From JBBSVE01 sp038233815 (GTDB taxonomy: Bacteria; Pseudomonadota; Alphaproteobacteria; Rhodobacterales; Rhodobacteraceae): a stretch of DNA of 9,596 nucleotides. The stretch is from NCBI GenBank assembly GCA_038233815.1, contig JBBSVE010000112.1:1-9596 (forward strand), in the 5' to 3' direction. Position numbers and translations under genes: made by a program. Numbering within the stretch: the first letter of the stretch is position 1; each line of letters begins with the position of its first letter. The notes under the pieces were generated by a model. That model was not told where the DNA came from and made no database searches. It saw only the letters and a program-made list of their open reading frames with translations. Positions 6,694 through 9,596 of the stretch are shown here, in pieces.

Positions 6694-6719
6694 AGGCGGC
6701 GGATCTGACCGGCCCGCCT
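6694..6719 (+). repeat. Hairpin in the bamB-der gap
   Basis: AGGCGG (6694-6699) pairs with CCGCCT (6714-6719), and the inner CGG (6700-6702) pairs with CCG (6709-6711), leaving a six-base loop ATCTGA and a two-base bulge. No U-tract follows, so it is more likely an RNA stability or pausing element than a terminator. The 70-base gap is otherwise empty apart from the der ribosome site. GC-rich DNA makes such stems by chance fairly often. Confidence 0.35.
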
Positions 6720-6748
6720 GCGCTGGCCACCGCCCCCGGAGGGCCCGC

Positions 6749-8227
<1,479 letters not shown>

Positions 8228-8230
8228 GCG

Positions 8231-9596
8231 CTACTCCGCCGCGATGGTGATGACCGGCTCCATTCCCGCAAGCTCCGCATCGTCGAGGTGGCATTTCACC
8301 TGATGCCCGGCGGCGAGCATCTTGACCGGCGGCACCTCGGTATCGCAGAGGTTGCCCGGGACCTTCACCTTCCAGCGGCAACGGGTCTGGAACGGACAGC
8401 CCGGCGGCGGGTTCATCGCGGAGGGAATGTCGCCGTCGAGCACGATGCGCTTCTTTTTCACCCGCGTGTCGGCGATGGGCACGGCGGAGAGGAGCGCCTC
8501 GGTATAGGGATGGTAGGGCGGGGAAAAGACCTGATCCGTGCTGCCGAGTTCCACCACATGGCCCAGATACATCACCATCACCCGGTCGGCGAGATAGCGC
8601 ACGATGGACAGATCGTGGCTGATGAAAAGGAGTGTGGTGCGGTTCTTCCTCTGGATCTCCATCAGCAGATCGGTCACGGCGGCCTGCACCGACACGTCGA
8701 GTGCAGAAACCGGTTCGTCCGCCACGACGATCTTGGCGCCGCCTGCGAAGGCACGCGCGATGCCGACGCGCTGTTTCTGGCCGCCCGAAAGCTGACGCGG
8801 CATCCGGTCGGCAAAGGCGCGGGGCAGCTTCACGAGGTCCATGAGTTCCAGCATCCGGGCCTGACGCTCTGCGTCGTTCTTGCCTTCGCGGAAGATCTCC
8901 AGCGCGCGGACGATCTGGCGGCCGACGGTCATCGAGGGATTGAGCGTGTCGAACGGGTTCTGGAACACCATCTGGACCGATGACACGGTATCGGTGCCGC
9001 GTTTTTCGATCGGCGTGTCCTGGATGTCCTGATTGTAGAGCAGGATCTTTCCGCTCGTCGCCGTTTCCAGGCCCATCAGGACCTTGGCGAAGGTGCTCTT
9101 GCCACAGCCGCTCTCGCCCACGATGGCGAGCGTTTCACCCTCGCGTGCCTCGAAGGTGAGCGTCTCGTTGGCTTTGACGACCTTCTGGACGCCGCCGCCG
9201 AAGAGCGAGGACTGGCTGACCTCGTAATATTTGCGCAGATCCTCCATCTTCAGGACGACCTCGCCCACGGGGGTCTTTTCCTGTTTCTTCGCGGCCTTGA
9301 TCGGCGCGGCCCAGTCGATCTCCTCGAACCGCAGGCAGCGCGAGCCGTGGCGGTCACCGCCGGCATCGCGCATCGGGATCTCCTGCGCGTCGCAGCGGCC
9401 CTTGGCGAAGTAGTCGCAGCGCGGGCCGAAGTTGCAGCCGGGCGGGCGTTCGTGGGGCAGGGGGAAATTGCCGGGGATGGCCACGAGGGGTCGGTCGGTC
9501 TTGTTGGCGCCGGGCAGCGGGATCGAGCGGAAGAGCGCTTGCGTATAGGGATGGCGCATCTTGTCGAAGACCTCGGCCACGTTTCCGGTCTCAACC
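8231..9596 (-). CDS. Double-ATPase subunit of a peptide-type ABC importer, C-terminal part (5' end outside window)
   Basis: This belongs to the Opp/Dpp family of ATPases that power uptake of di- or oligopeptides, nickel or related solutes. The reading frame is open to the window edge, and its first visible residues (VETGNVAEVFDKMRHPYT) are the end of a first ATPase domain, so the whole protein is a two-domain fusion like E. coli YejF or GsiA. The second domain is complete: Walker A GESGCGKST (bases 9118-9092), signature LSGGQKQR (8791-8768), Walker B with VADEPVSALD (near 8722-8696), and switch LFISHDLS. Each half ends in the family's HPYT segment followed by a four-cysteine motif. It stops at 8231-8233, three bases from the end of der, in convergent orientation. 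Associated permease and binding-protein genes would be expected upstream, out of view, so the substrate is unknown. Confidence 0.93.
   Translation of the reverse strand, partial: VETGNVAEVFDKMRHPYTQALFRSIPLPGANKTDRPLVAIPGNFPLPHERPPGCNFGPRCDYFAKGRCDAQEIPMRDAGGDRHGSRCLRFEEIDWAAPIKAAKKQEKTPVGEVVLKMEDLRKYYEVSQSSLFGGGVQKVVKANETLTFEAREGETLAIVGESGCGKSTFAKVLMGLETATSGKILLYNQDIQDTPIEKRGTDTVSSVQMVFQNPFDTLNPSMTVGRQIVRALEIFREGKNDAERQARMLELMDLVKLPRAFADRMPRQLSGGQKQRVGIARAFAGGAKIVVADEPVSALDVSVQAAVTDLLMEIQRKNRTTLLFISHDLSIVRYLADRVMVMYLGHVVELGSTDQVFSPPYHPYTEALLSAVPIADTRVKKKRIVLDGDIPSAMNPPPGCPFQTRCRWKVKVPGNLCDTEVPPVKMLAAGHQVKCHLDDAELAGMEPVITIAAE

Overview
The window is high-GC DNA with the codon bias and gene content of an alphaproteobacterium, most likely of the Rhodobacteraceae (Roseobacter/Paracoccus type). 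The evidence is an Atm1-type ABC exporter of the alphaproteobacterial kind, a LOG protein of the GSLDE variety, and a yfgM-like/bamB/der cluster. The taxonomic call is inferred from protein style only.

Left edge (1-631): decayed, mobile DNA. The minus strand carries the 5' end of an IS1634-type transposase gene that runs off the window. It abuts the 3' third of a rarD/EamA-type permease gene on the plus strand. That permease remnant has no start region and contains an in-frame TGA, so it is a pseudogene. Two short hairpins and a run of eight G lie near the unresolved junction.

568-2655: a divergent pair. A LOG-family phosphoribohydrolase (minus) and a membrane-anchored protein with two Ig-like domains and a C-terminal LysM domain (plus) are separated by 105 bases that hold a 9-bp inverted repeat.

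2718-8227: four plus-strand genes. First is an Atm1/ABCB7-like half-transporter, probably exporting glutathione or glutathione-linked sulfur or metal species. After it comes a good sigma-70-like promoter, then a YfgM-like single-pass TPR protein, the BamB lipoprotein of the outer-membrane assembly machine, and the ribosome-assembly GTPase Der. This is the same gene order as yfgM-bamB-der in E. coli, linking secretion, outer-membrane protein insertion and ribosome maturation in one transcription unit. The yfgM-like and bamB genes are bridged by a 14-codon mini-ORF overlapping both the preceding stop and the following start.

8231-9596: on the minus strand, ending 3 bases from der, is the C-terminal part of a double-ATPase subunit of a dipeptide/oligopeptide (or related) ABC importer. 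Its first ATPase half lies outside the window.

Apart from the left edge this is ordinary chromosomal backbone. I see no new defence, mobile or biosynthetic system. The items most worth checking are the IS/rarD junction, the coupling mini-ORF, and the LysM/Ig protein of unknown role.
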